Assembly: GCF_000263195.1 (NCBI RefSeq)
Contig: NC_018748.1
Span: 3,782,001-3,846,000, forward strand
Reading direction: 5' to 3'
Source: Emticicia oligotrophica DSM 17448
GTDB taxonomy: Bacteria; Bacteroidota; Bacteroidia; Cytophagales; Spirosomataceae
DNA length: 64,000 bases
In this document: positions 33,291 to 42,534 of the stretch, piece after piece
How the letters are laid out: each line of letters opens with the position of its first letter
Numbering within the stretch: position 1 is the first letter of the stretch
Notes under the pieces: model-generated
Told to the model about the DNA's origin: nothing
Database searches by the model: none
What the model saw: only the letters and a program-made list of their open reading frames with translations
Program-made: the position numbers and the translations under genes

Positions 33291-34982
33291 GTGATTCAAA
33301 ACGAACTCCCACCCAAATATTACCTCGAATATTTCAACTATGTTCTTGATTTTGTTCAAGAAAAGTACCGTCATATCCTCAATGAAAATGAATGGCGTTT
33401 CCTTCGGAAATACTACTGTTTGAGTGAAGATGCTCAATGTCTTTTTATTCGCTTTACGAATAGGAGAGGGCTTTTCTTTCGAATAAATAAATTGTCTTAC
33501 GCCGAATTGACTGATATTCCTGCACTTTTAAATGAATTATTGGAGCGTGAGTTTATCGAAAATTTAAAGGCAAGCAAACACGAAACATTTAGCAAGGAAA
33601 TTTTGGGTATTTTGAATGCTAAAGAATTAGTTTCTCAATTTACGGACTTGTCTAAAGAACAGAAAAAACTAAAAAAAGATGAACTCGTAGAGGCAATTCT
33701 CCAAACTTTCCCGTTTGAATTTATCGTTGAAAAACTTAATGCTTTAGAGCCTATCATAAAAGTTTGTTTTGAGTTTGAAACAACTTTCATGAAGTTCTTA
33801 TTTTTTGGAAATCGCTATCTTGATATGACTGAGTTTGTGGTAAGAGATATGGGATTAATCCAATATGAAAGTCATGATGATGATAAACTCGTAGCTCGTT
33901 TTAATACACGTAAAGATGCCGAAGATAAATGGTTAATTACAGACCAAAATGAATTATTTAACCAGCTAAAAGAAACGGCTCCGCCACTAGAAATATACGA
34001 TTGGTTTATGAATTTTGCTGAGACTACCCATGAATTGAGTGAGGTGGCCAAGCCTTCATACGAGCGATTAATAATAAAGGTGGCTACATTCTTAGAAAGA
34101 AGTAAGCTTTTAGATGAAGCTCTTCAAGTTTATCGACTTACAGAACAAGTCCCTTCCCGAGAAAGACAAGTTCGTACTTTACAAAAGTTAAATCATATTG
34201 ATGAAGCTTTTTCGATGTGTCAACAAATGATTGAATATCCGAAGAATGCCGATGAAAAATTTTATGCAATTGATTTTTTGAATAAACTCAACACAAAAAA
34301 GAAAACTAAAAAAAGTACAACTTCTTGGTTGCATCAGGCAGAGTCTATTACCATTTCGCGTGAGTTTAGGCACCAAGTTGAAATGGGAGTAGTTGATTAT
34401 TACCAACAAGAGGGTAAATTGGCGGTTTTTTCTGAGAATCATCTTTGGCGTGCTATTTTTGGATTAGTTTTTTGGGATATTGTTTTTGACCCGAGTTTGG
34501 TGGCGTTTCACCACCCATTCCAAAGACGCCCATCCGATTTATATTTACCTGATTTTTATGAAAAACGTAAAGACATTATACTCAATCACTTAGATTCGTT
34601 TAGTGATGTACAAGATTTATTGGTTTATATGGGCGAACGATATGAATCAAAAAATGGCATTGCAAACCCTTTTGTAGTTTGGATAGATGAAATTTGGTTA
34701 CTTGTACGGAAAGCGGTAGAATTGATAGAATTTGAAGCATTGAAGAATATTCTTCACGAAATGTCGAAAAATTTAGTAGAAAATCTGCGTGGGTTTCCTG
34801 ATTTATTTATTTGGGATAACGATAGCTATTGTTTTGTAGAAGTAAAATCACCTACCGATAATCTTTCAAACCAACAGCTTTCATGGTTACAGTATTTTGA
34901 AAACATTGGTGTACATGCAAAGGTACTACGTGTTTATTGGAAAGAGAGTAATACAGATGTAGATATAGAGGCTATAAAATAA
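33291..34982 (+). CDS. FAN1-like structure-specific nuclease (VRR-NUC)
   Basis: A 563-aa protein resembling the FAN1 family, which cuts flap structures and unhooks DNA interstrand crosslinks. An N-terminal helical region with a SAP-like stretch (LSKEQKKLKKDELVEAIL, near residue 120) and a TPR-like middle leads to the catalytic part: FSENHLWRAIFGLVFWDIVF (Glu382), PFQRRPSDLYLPDFYEKRKD and the VRR-NUC core GFPDLFIW (Asp504) with CFVEVKSP (Glu517, Lys519). All four catalytic positions known from FAN1 seem present. The start is GTG 33291 after an A7 run; the ATG at 33278 is out of frame. A single gene with a terminator after it. Confidence 0.85.
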   Translation: MIQNELPPKYYLEYFNYVLDFVQEKYRHILNENEWRFLRKYYCLSEDAQCLFIRFTNRRGLFFRINKLSYAELTDIPALLNELLEREFIENLKASKHETFSKEILGILNAKELVSQFTDLSKEQKKLKKDELVEAILQTFPFEFIVEKLNALEPIIKVCFEFETTFMKFLFFGNRYLDMTEFVVRDMGLIQYESHDDDKLVARFNTRKDAEDKWLITDQNELFNQLKETAPPLEIYDWFMNFAETTHELSEVAKPSYERLIIKVATFLERSKLLDEALQVYRLTEQVPSRERQVRTLQKLNHIDEAFSMCQQMIEYPKNADEKFYAIDFLNKLNTKKKTKKSTTSWLHQAESITISREFRHQVEMGVVDYYQQEGKLAVFSENHLWRAIFGLVFWDIVFDPSLVAFHHPFQRRPSDLYLPDFYEKRKDIILNHLDSFSDVQDLLVYMGERYESKNGIANPFVVWIDEIWLLVRKAVELIEFEALKNILHEMSKNLVENLRGFPDLFIWDNDSYCFVEVKSPTDNLSNQQLSWLQYFENIGVHAKVLRVYWKESNTDVDIEAIK

Positions 34983-34983
34983 G

Positions 34984-35013
34984 AAAACGCAAAAGTGAAT
35001 ACTTTTACGTTTT
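34984..35013. terminator. Bidirectional terminator
   Basis: AAAACG-c-AAAAGT (34984-34996) pairs with ACTTTT-a-CGTTTT (35001-35013) around GAAT, with one internal mismatch. It begins 1 nt after the nuclease stop and can also serve the HU-like gene on the other strand. Confidence 0.7.
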
Positions 35014-35085
35014 GTGAAATACAGGTTGTTTTGGGAGTTTTCTTTTTTTAAGTTTACTTTTTGGATACGAAAAACTCAATAGCAA

Positions 35086-35355
35086 TTATTCTGTAACTTT
35101 TAATGTCTTTGATGCACTAAAAGCTGGTATATAGTGTTCAGCCAATGTGATTGTTTTTTTCTCTTTTATTAATTGTACTTTTTTGGTAGCCCTCTTTTTT
35201 TGAAAAAAGGCTCCGAAGCCCTTAAAAGTAATTTTTTTTTGCTTATGAACTTCTTCTTTAATAACTTCAAATAATGAATCAATAATTAAAGTTGTTTCTT
35301 CAAAACTAATACTGGTTTTATTTGAAATTTCTCGGATTAGTTCTGCTTTGTTCAT
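35086..35355 (-). CDS. HU/IHF-family DNA-binding protein (divergent)
   Basis: An 89-aa nucleoid protein. MNKAELIREISNKTSISFEE and ITFKGFGAFFQKKRATKK are clear HU features, and the C-terminal ending PAFSASKTLKV matches PxFKxGKxLK. The arm region is unusual: the RNPxTGE tip with the DNA-intercalating proline is replaced by VQLIKEKKT, so it may bend DNA less or recognise something different. Cytoplasmic. It has its own strong promoter with a palindrome around the -33 box. Confidence 0.85.
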   Translation of the reverse strand: MNKAELIREISNKTSISFEETTLIIDSLFEVIKEEVHKQKKITFKGFGAFFQKKRATKKVQLIKEKKTITLAEHYIPAFSASKTLKVTE

Positions 35356-35419
35356 TTATTAAAGGTATCAAAATATATGCAACAAATATTTTTTTTACTT
35401 ATATAAAGAAATTATTTGT

Positions 35420-35451
35420 CAAAATTAAGGATTGCACTATATTTGGACAAA
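35420..35451 (-). promoter_or_regulatory. Promoter of the HU-like gene
   Basis: On the minus strand TTTG (35451-35448), 20 nt, TAatTTTG (35427-35420) matches the consensus fully. Transcription would begin near 35413, 58 nt before the ATG at 35355. Confidence 0.55.
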
Positions 35452-35458
35452 TCCAAAT
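35441..35458. promoter_or_regulatory. Palindrome enclosing the -33 box of the HU-like gene
   Basis: ATTTGGA (35441-35447) and TCCAAAT (35452-35458) are a perfect 7-bp inverted repeat. The 4-nt centre CAAA is exactly the -33 box on the minus strand, so a protein bound here would block RNA polymerase. Confidence 0.45.
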
Positions 35459-35554
35459 TTTAATAGTTTACAGAATGACCTATTTTGTAGATTAACATAC
35501 GCCATTTGTACATGAAAACTAATTAAGTAACCTGCCTATTATTGTAAATAAAGA

Positions 35555-36271
35555 ATGAAGATTAATACTTTAGTTGTAGATGATAATCCTGATTGGCAAA
35601 CTATTCTCTCGAAGTTTGTCCAGATGAATCCTAACTTAGAGCTAGTGGGTGTTTGCAGTTCAGCTATGGAAGCTTATGGGAAAATGGCCGAAGTGGAAGT
35701 AGACTTACTAATTTGCGATATTGAGATGCCTGACATGACAGGTTTGGCATTAGTAAAAAGTATTCGAATTCCTCCCTTGGTAATTTTCGTAACTGCTCAC
35801 CCTAATTATGCCTTAGACTGTTATGAAGTATCTCCAATTGACTTTTTATTAAAGCCAATAGATCTTGAACGTTTCATTCGAAGTATAGAAAGAGTTAAAG
35901 TAAGGATGATTCATCCGCCCGAATCTGCGAATGCTGAGCCTTATTTTTTTATCCGTGAAAATCTAAACTACGTGCAGATAGAATACCGCGAAGTGCTTTA
36001 TATGAAATCCCAAGAAAACTTTTTGCAGATTGTTACAACAAGTAAATCATTTTTACCTATACTTTCTATTGCAAAAATGGAAGAACAACTCAAGGGGGAT
36101 AGATTTCTTAGAGTGCATCGGTCGTATATTGTAAATCGTTCAGCTATTAATCTCATCACAAAAAGTGAGCTGATTTTAGTTGATGGAACAATTATTCCAA
36201 TTGGAGAGCAATATCGTATGCAAGTAACACGGAAACATATTGAAGGAAAATTGATAAGTAGGACAAATTGA
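35555..36271 (+). CDS. LytTR-family response regulator
   Basis: A 238-aa two-component regulator. The receiver domain has VVDDNPDWQ, phosphoacceptor Asp55 in LLICDIEMPDMTG, VTAHPNYALDCYE and FLLKPIDLERF. The C-terminal LytTR DNA-binding domain is at about 130-235 (YVQIEYREVLYMKSQENFLQ, FLRVHRSYIVNRSAI). It starts a two-gene unit with the histidine kinase 17 nt downstream. Confidence 0.93.
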   Translation: MKINTLVVDDNPDWQTILSKFVQMNPNLELVGVCSSAMEAYGKMAEVEVDLLICDIEMPDMTGLALVKSIRIPPLVIFVTAHPNYALDCYEVSPIDFLLKPIDLERFIRSIERVKVRMIHPPESANAEPYFFIRENLNYVQIEYREVLYMKSQENFLQIVTTSKSFLPILSIAKMEEQLKGDRFLRVHRSYIVNRSAINLITKSELILVDGTIIPIGEQYRMQVTRKHIEGKLISRTN

Positions 36272-36288
36272 TAGACTTTAGATTTTAG

Positions 36289-38136
36289 ATGAAGAACTTT
36301 CGAGTTGTTTTCCTATTGTTGTATCTAGTTCATTTTTCTGCAAAAGCAGATGATATTCTTTACCTTAAGCAAAGACTTTCACAAAAAATTGCCGATACAA
36401 CTAAGTGCCAATTATTGTATGACTTGGGGATGAAGTATGAATACCAAAATCCTGATTCTGCTATTTTTTTCGTAAACCAATCCTATTCTTTAGCAAAAAA
36501 AATTAAGAATTTGTATTTTGTTGCTCAGGCGATGTATGGCCTAGGATATATTAATATATATTATGTAAAAGATGATAAAGTTGCTTTAGAATGGCTTACA
36601 AAGGGTATTGATGCCGCAAAGGCTTGTAATTCTTATTTGTATTTAGCTAGGTGCTATCAACTAACTGGAATCATTGCTGGACATCAAAATACGGGTAATC
36701 CCGGTGAATTGTATCAAAAAGCATTAGAGTACGCCAGTAAGTCGAATGATTGGAAGATACAACACGATATTAGAGCTATATTATTTAATTTTTTAGTAGG
36801 GAAGAAAGAATTTGCCAAGGGTGAGGTTTATTTAAGGGAGGCATTGGAAATATCTAGGAAAAATGATATTGACCAATGGTTTTCTGGAGTTTTAGACTAC
36901 TGTGATTTACTCGAGTCTCAGAAAAGAATGAAAGAAGCGAATAGCTTCTATAAAAAACTTTCAGATGCACGACCACTCTTAAAAAAGACCAAAGGGTTAT
37001 TTGTTTACATGAATGATGTTGGTCGTTTTGAGACAAAATTAAAAAGGTATAAAGAAGCTGAACAGACTTTTAAAGAATGTCTTAGAATTGAAATTAATAA
37101 ACCCAAAATAGATACCTTTCATTTATTTTTTCTTGTAAAAAATTTGCAAGGCCTATATGAGAAGAAAGGTCAGTTTAAAGAGGCTAACGAAGCCTCTAAA
37201 CAACTAACTGAAATTCTTTTATGGTTGAGAGATAAAAGGCAGACACAAGATGGGAAAGTTCAATTAACCAAGTTGAAGGCTGCAATGGATTTGGAAAAGA
37301 AAGAAAGTGAAATTGCCATTTTAGAAATAGAGAAAAGACAACAGCTCATAATAATGTTGGCTATTTCTTTGATTTTAATCATTTTCATTAGTTTTGCTGT
37401 ATTTCTCCAGAAAAAACGACAGGAAATTAATGCTCAAAAAGAAGCCTTAGCTGCACTTAATGCTACTAAAAATAAACTATTAGCAATCCTTTCGCACGAT
37501 TTACGCTCACCATTAGCAAGCCTCAAAAATTACTTGATGCTTATCAACTGGGGAGCATTAACTCAGGAAGAGTTTTCGGAATCTGTAAATAGGCTTAATA
37601 TACAACTTAGTAATGTAAATAATTTACTTGATAATGTATTAAATTGGACAATCACACAAATGGACGCAATAAAACCTCAAATAGGAGCGGTTAAGTTATC
37701 GGAAATTATAGAAACTAAAATTCAAGTTTTTTATCCGCTTTTAGAGGCAAAACATATTGCCGTCCATAATAGAATACCTGAATATGCTGAGATTTTATTT
37801 GATAGTAATCATCTAAGAATTGTCATAAGAAACTTATTGCAGAATGCACTTAAGTTTACCAAAGAAAATGGGATTATAAGATTTGAATTTAGTGAAGTAG
37901 GCCACGAAGCCATTATCAAAGTTACTGATAATGGAGTAGGAATTCCTAAAGAGAAATTACTTAAACTTTTTGAATTGAACCAATCTGATTCAACATTAGG
38001 AACCGCCCGAGAACAGGGTACAGGATTGGGCTTGGTGTTGGTAAAAGAATTGATTGAACGAAATAATGGTACTATCAGAGTTGAAAGTGAGGTTGATAAA
38101 GGAACTACTATAATTATTACGTGCTTTGCTGCCTAA
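36289..38136 (+). CDS. TPR-containing sensor histidine kinase
   Basis: A 615-aa membrane kinase. A signal peptide (VVFLLLYLVHFSAKA) leads to a periplasmic domain of TPR-like helical repeats (about 25-310), a coiled-coil, one membrane helix near 353-371, then HisKA with the phosphorylated His403 in LAILSHDLRSPLASL and a HATPase domain (LLQNALKFTKENG, VTDNGVGIPKEKL, GTGLGLVLVKELI). LytTR regulators are usually paired with LytS/His_kinase-type proteins; here the partner is a HisKA kinase. Its stop codon shares two bases with the stop of the convergent FUSC gene. Confidence 0.93.
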   Translation: MKNFRVVFLLLYLVHFSAKADDILYLKQRLSQKIADTTKCQLLYDLGMKYEYQNPDSAIFFVNQSYSLAKKIKNLYFVAQAMYGLGYINIYYVKDDKVALEWLTKGIDAAKACNSYLYLARCYQLTGIIAGHQNTGNPGELYQKALEYASKSNDWKIQHDIRAILFNFLVGKKEFAKGEVYLREALEISRKNDIDQWFSGVLDYCDLLESQKRMKEANSFYKKLSDARPLLKKTKGLFVYMNDVGRFETKLKRYKEAEQTFKECLRIEINKPKIDTFHLFFLVKNLQGLYEKKGQFKEANEASKQLTEILLWLRDKRQTQDGKVQLTKLKAAMDLEKKESEIAILEIEKRQQLIIMLAISLILIIFISFAVFLQKKRQEINAQKEALAALNATKNKLLAILSHDLRSPLASLKNYLMLINWGALTQEEFSESVNRLNIQLSNVNNLLDNVLNWTITQMDAIKPQIGAVKLSEIIETKIQVFYPLLEAKHIAVHNRIPEYAEILFDSNHLRIVIRNLLQNALKFTKENGIIRFEFSEVGHEAIIKVTDNGVGIPKEKLLKLFELNQSDSTLGTAREQGTGLGLVLVKELIERNNGTIRVESEVDKGTTIIITCFAA

Positions 38137-40325
38137 AGTTCAATTCTTTCGGAGATTTTACAAATATCGAAAGCTACTTTCTGGATATTCATAAATTGCT
38201 CACTAATAAGAATAGCACTTTCATCTTTTTCATCATTTAAAGATGTTATTTTCAATATTTTAATATTATCATTTTCTACAAATTCACTTTTTTCAACCAC
38301 TTTTATCGCTTCTTTTAATAATATTTCTGTATGTTGTGTAATTGTTGCAAGTCCAGAAATGTCTGGAAGCGTATTAAAATGTTCTCTCGAATAAAGAGCT
38401 AAAGTAGCTGCGTAAGATGAAAATAAATGATTTAGTACTGAAAATTTATGTACTTCATTGATGCTAATTTGTTTATGTTTTGGTTCGGAAAGCATTCGTT
38501 GTAGTGCTGATGCCAAATTGGCACTTCTAACGAAAACCTCTTTTCTTACTATTTTATAAGGCACACGTTTGTACTCTTCACCAAAATACATTTGTGAAAC
38601 TTGATGATAGTAAGCCAAATTAGCTTCAAGCATTTCTATGAGTGTATTTTTTAGTTTTTTATGTTCCCAATGAGGTAAAAAGATATAACTTCCAACAAAG
38701 GCCAGGCCACCGCCAATTGCGGTATCATAAATTCTTTCAATGAGTAAGGCCCTGCTTCCCATACCCAGAAATTCAAATAAGATTAAAATAAACGGAGTCA
38801 TGAAAACTACGCTTACAAGGTAGGTTTTACGTTGAAAACTGTATGTGCCGAGCATACAAACTAATAAAATTGCAAAGAGCCAGCGATTATCGTTTACGTA
38901 ATTTAGAATAATCATCCCAATCAATGCACCTGCAATTGTTCCGATGAGTCTGTCAAGGTTACGTTCTTTTGTTAGGCTATAGGCTGGTTTCATAATAACC
39001 ATAATGGTCAATAGAATCCAGTTACTATGTAAAAGTTGGGTTGATTTTGCAATGATAAATCCAACAAGCATCATACCAGTCACACGTAAAGCGTGCCTAA
39101 AGTTTTCAGATTTTAGATTCAAATTATCAAAAAATGTATCTAAATCATATACTTGACTATTTGTAAAGGCATTCGTTGATAAATCATTACGAATAAGCTT
39201 TTTTTGTTGTTTAGCTCTAAAATAAGCATTGATTTTTTTAATTCTTAGTAGAATGTTTTCAATGTTTAATTCAATATTTTTCAATGCTTGAATGCCAATC
39301 CCATTGGGTAAATCGCTTGTATTTTGGAAATCTTCTTTTTCAATTTCTTCAATTTTCGACCTTAAATTATCTAGTTTTTTAGGAATCATTAAGTTCAAAT
39401 GTGGCCTACTTCCATCTTTTAGCGAAGCACTTATTTCGTTGATTTGTTCAGCAAGAAGATTTAAAAAATGCTCAAAATCGGTTAGTATGCCGGTCGAATC
39501 AAATTGTTTATGAAGTTTCTGATAATTATAAAAGGTTGAAATTATTTGTTCATATAAATCAACTATATCAACGAAAATAACTAGTAGTAAACGCCCTTCT
39601 TGGGTTCTTTCCTCAACAATTTTTTGATTTTTAAAAAGTTGTTCTCTAACGGCATCAATTTTTTCGTTGACTGTAATTTGTGCATCGATTAATTTTTTAT
39701 AATTGGCATCATAGTCCATACCAACTTGATAAAAACCAGCCTTTATTCGCATAAAGTTAGCAACTTCTGAAATAGCTTCGGCTAAGGTTAATCGTGCTAA
39801 CCGGTAGGGCATTATTTGGTAAATTGATAAACTCAGCAGTGCATACCATATTCCACCAATTAGAATATAAAGTGAATAAAACAAAATTTCATTAAGAGAA
39901 CGAATATCGTCAATACCAATAATCATTACCAATAATGCGGCAATTCCAATAGAAGCTGCTCGTAGCCCATAGATATAAAGCATTGAGCACAAAAAACTAA
40001 GAATTATTACGAGAAGGCCAGATAGTATGATTGAACCACTACATAAACTAGTAATTAGTGAAATGACAGAAACAAGAGCAATTGTAAGAAACATTGCATT
40101 TCTTCGGTGAGTGATAGGCCCAGGAGAGTCGGCAATACTTGCACAAACAGCACCCAATGAAAAAGTAATTCCTATTTTTAAAAGACCGAATTGGGCAAGA
40201 ATTAAACTTGGTAATAATACCCCAAAGGTAATACGTAGGCCATCACCGAAATAGGGGCTTAACACAAAGCCTTTGACTTCTTTAGGGATTTCCTTAGCTG
40301 ATATGTTTATTTCTTTGAGTTCCAT
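38133..40325 (-). CDS. FUSC/YccS-type inner membrane protein
   Basis: A 730-aa membrane protein with two blocks of about five to six helices (residues 25-170 and 395-530) separated by a long soluble helical region, the architecture of YccS/FUSC-family putative transporters (aromatic acid efflux AaeB and relatives). HALRVTGMMLVGFIIAKSTQ and ILLTIMVIMKPAYSLTKERNLDRLIGT are typical of the second block. Substrate unknown. Its stop codon overlaps that of the histidine kinase (CTAA at 38133-38136). Confidence 0.88.
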   Translation of the reverse strand: MELKEINISAKEIPKEVKGFVLSPYFGDGLRITFGVLLPSLILAQFGLLKIGITFSLGAVCASIADSPGPITHRRNAMFLTIALVSVISLITSLCSGSIILSGLLVIILSFLCSMLYIYGLRAASIGIAALLVMIIGIDDIRSLNEILFYSLYILIGGIWYALLSLSIYQIMPYRLARLTLAEAISEVANFMRIKAGFYQVGMDYDANYKKLIDAQITVNEKIDAVREQLFKNQKIVEERTQEGRLLLVIFVDIVDLYEQIISTFYNYQKLHKQFDSTGILTDFEHFLNLLAEQINEISASLKDGSRPHLNLMIPKKLDNLRSKIEEIEKEDFQNTSDLPNGIGIQALKNIELNIENILLRIKKINAYFRAKQQKKLIRNDLSTNAFTNSQVYDLDTFFDNLNLKSENFRHALRVTGMMLVGFIIAKSTQLLHSNWILLTIMVIMKPAYSLTKERNLDRLIGTIAGALIGMIILNYVNDNRWLFAILLVCMLGTYSFQRKTYLVSVVFMTPFILILFEFLGMGSRALLIERIYDTAIGGGLAFVGSYIFLPHWEHKKLKNTLIEMLEANLAYYHQVSQMYFGEEYKRVPYKIVRKEVFVRSANLASALQRMLSEPKHKQISINEVHKFSVLNHLFSSYAATLALYSREHFNTLPDISGLATITQHTEILLKEAIKVVEKSEFVENDNIKILKITSLNDEKDESAILISEQFMNIQKVAFDICKISERIEL

Positions 40326-40363
40326 GTTTATTAATCTTCAAATCTGAACCATAGTATTCAAAT

Positions 40364-41518
40364 TTAGTAATTACTACCGCTACCACCTCCACCAAAATCA
40401 CCTTTCCCAAACTGTACTTTATTTGGTTGGGTGGGTTGTTGTAGTGCTTGATTCACTATAAATGCTTCTAAGTTTTTTAACTCATTTACACCAATTGCTT
40501 CAGAAGTTATGCCAAATTTTGCTGCTTTTAAAGAGCGTATTGCAATAATACATAGACATATTAATAAACTTCCACCAATGCATAATGCCCATTGGATTGG
40601 AATGAAAGAATTATAGAATCTAAATGTAAATATTGCGAATCCCAAAGCTGCCATGCCTACGACAAGCATCGAACGATTATGCTTAAACAAACCCCAAATA
40701 ATATATAAAATGGGGATTATTGTACTGAATATACAAAATAGTGGTGCAAAAGTTATTTGTACAGATACGTCTAAGTCGTTTAAAAATGCATTTCCTTCGC
40801 GAACTATAAAATAGTTTCCGCCTAAGTAGAATGTAATAAGTGTAAGTACTTCGATAATAGTCTGACAATCTTGATAATAGTAGTTTTGGACCTTTTTTGC
40901 CCAAAAATCATTAGTCAGGTAGAGAGCTCCTGAAACTAATATAATTACAAATGGAATAATGGTTTTGCCGAGATTGTATTGTGTAATAGAAAAAAAACAA
41001 AGCCCTATTAGTGAAAGATAAAGTCCCAATGCTACAAGTGGGTCTGCATAACGAATTAGGGCTGGTAATAAGATAATTACAGCAATTAAGCAATAACTCC
41101 AAATAGGTATGTTGATTTCTAAAAAACCAATGATGGCTACAAAAAATGCACAAATTGTGGCATAAAGTAGTGCATTATCAACACCAGAACGATAAAAGCT
41201 ATTTTTTTTGATGAAGTATTCTAAAAAAAATAGAAATACAAAAGCATAAAGTAGGCTGATTACAGAATAGGAAAACGTAGTATCAGACAATATTTCAAGT
41301 AAAAATAAAGAGATAAAGCCCAATGCAGCAGAAGCAACAATGCAAGTAAATAGAAAAAGTCCAATTTTAATAAAAACATTTGATTGATGAAATCCAATTG
41401 GTAGAGTGTCATATGCTTTTTGGTGTTGAATAGAACTAATCAAGTTTCTAGAATACCAATCATCTACAGTTTTTCTGTAGCTAATATTATCTACCCAAGT
41501 TTCGTTATAAGCTTTCAT
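40364..41518 (-). CDS. Multi-pass membrane protein (DUF2157/DUF4401-like partner)
   Basis: A 384-aa protein with a cytoplasmic N-terminal stretch (VDDWYSRNLISSIQHQKAYD), about ten membrane helices, and a glycine-rich tail (FGKGDFGGGGSGSNY). The tail resembles those of TPM-domain proteins, but no TPM domain is present. Its start overlaps the end of the preceding DUF2157 gene by 14 nt, so the two are translationally coupled and probably form a complex. Function unknown. Confidence 0.8.
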   Translation of the reverse strand: MKAYNETWVDNISYRKTVDDWYSRNLISSIQHQKAYDTLPIGFHQSNVFIKIGLFLFTCIVASAALGFISLFLLEILSDTTFSYSVISLLYAFVFLFFLEYFIKKNSFYRSGVDNALLYATICAFFVAIIGFLEINIPIWSYCLIAVIILLPALIRYADPLVALGLYLSLIGLCFFSITQYNLGKTIIPFVIILVSGALYLTNDFWAKKVQNYYYQDCQTIIEVLTLITFYLGGNYFIVREGNAFLNDLDVSVQITFAPLFCIFSTIIPILYIIWGLFKHNRSMLVVGMAALGFAIFTFRFYNSFIPIQWALCIGGSLLICLCIIAIRSLKAAKFGITSEAIGVNELKNLEAFIVNQALQQPTQPNKVQFGKGDFGGGGSGSNY

Positions 41519-42482
41519 TTTTTTGTCTTACAATTCGTTTGATTTTAATTAAAAAGAAAACTACTCCCATACCAGAAAGCATAAAGTATGACATATACAA
41601 ATATGGGCCTATTTCATTGGGTAATAGTTCAAAAGTTGCATAGGTAAAGGCAATATAACCATAAATTACCCCCATTAGTAAAAATAAGTAAGAGTGTATT
41701 GTTCGGGCATATTTGATACTTAAAAAGCTTAAAAGGGCAACAATTAAACCATAAATAAATTTATAGTCAAAAGTAAAGAGCCCTGCAAGTGCCGCAATAA
41801 AAGCTAAATTTCCTCCAAATAAGAAATAGGTAAAACTAAAATGTTTCTTCAGTGATTTCATTATTGAGCTCCATCCAATGATAATAAGAAAGAAGCCTAA
41901 AAATAATGCAGTGATAATAATATTTTCACTATTAAAATCATTGTTTTTTAATAATCGTAGAGGAGTGATGCTAATACCAACCCACGATGCAAAAGCAGTT
42001 ATACCCATGGATAAAACGCCACGATGGTCGAAAATATAAGCACATAATAAAAATAAAATTGCTGGCAAAAATGCCGCTATTCCGTAGCTTGTGCCAAATA
42101 AAGTGTATTGATATTGTAAATAACCTTCAAGTGTGAGAAAGGTTAAACAACCACCAATCAGTGCGAAGTCATCAAGATTATTAGTTTCTTGGTTTTCTTG
42201 CCAAGTAAACGATTTACGATGTTTGAAAGCGTAGAAATAGCAACCCGCAGAAAGAATAGCAATGAAACCAATTAAGATATTATGTCCAATGGTATTAATA
42301 TTTTCGTAAATCAAAATACCCAATCCTGAACTCAGAAACATTACCCCAAGATATAGCAATAGCCTTAGCTCCCAATAAATTGAAAAAGGTTGCATTGAAT
42401 CATGATTTCTGATTTCGGAAGCTTTCTCTGTTGAGATAATATCTTTTTCAGTTAGAAAATCATATAATGGTAGTTTTGCCAT
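41505..42482 (-). CDS. DUF2157-like membrane protein
   Basis: A 325-aa protein: an N-terminal helix (YDFLTEKDIISTEKASEI) of the kind seen in DUF2157, then about nine to ten hydrophobic segments beginning at ELRLLLYLGVMFLSSGLGIL. No catalytic motif is seen. It is followed by the 384-aa membrane protein with a 14-nt overlap. Possible homologues are of unknown function. Confidence 0.8.
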   Translation of the reverse strand: MAKLPLYDFLTEKDIISTEKASEIRNHDSMQPFSIYWELRLLLYLGVMFLSSGLGILIYENINTIGHNILIGFIAILSAGCYFYAFKHRKSFTWQENQETNNLDDFALIGGCLTFLTLEGYLQYQYTLFGTSYGIAAFLPAILFLLCAYIFDHRGVLSMGITAFASWVGISITPLRLLKNNDFNSENIIITALFLGFFLIIIGWSSIMKSLKKHFSFTYFLFGGNLAFIAALAGLFTFDYKFIYGLIVALLSFLSIKYARTIHSYLFLLMGVIYGYIAFTYATFELLPNEIGPYLYMSYFMLSGMGVVFFLIKIKRIVRQKNESL

Positions 42483-42534
42483 GTATTAGATGCTTTTAGG
42501 ATAAAAGTAGTAAATGTTTTGAATAAGCCAAAAA

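Noticed and set aside
32462-35355. MBL-fold hydrolase, FAN1-like nuclease and HU-like protein as a defence island
   Set aside because: The genes are separately transcribed, have housekeeping-type domains, and no mobile element or typical defence effector is near.
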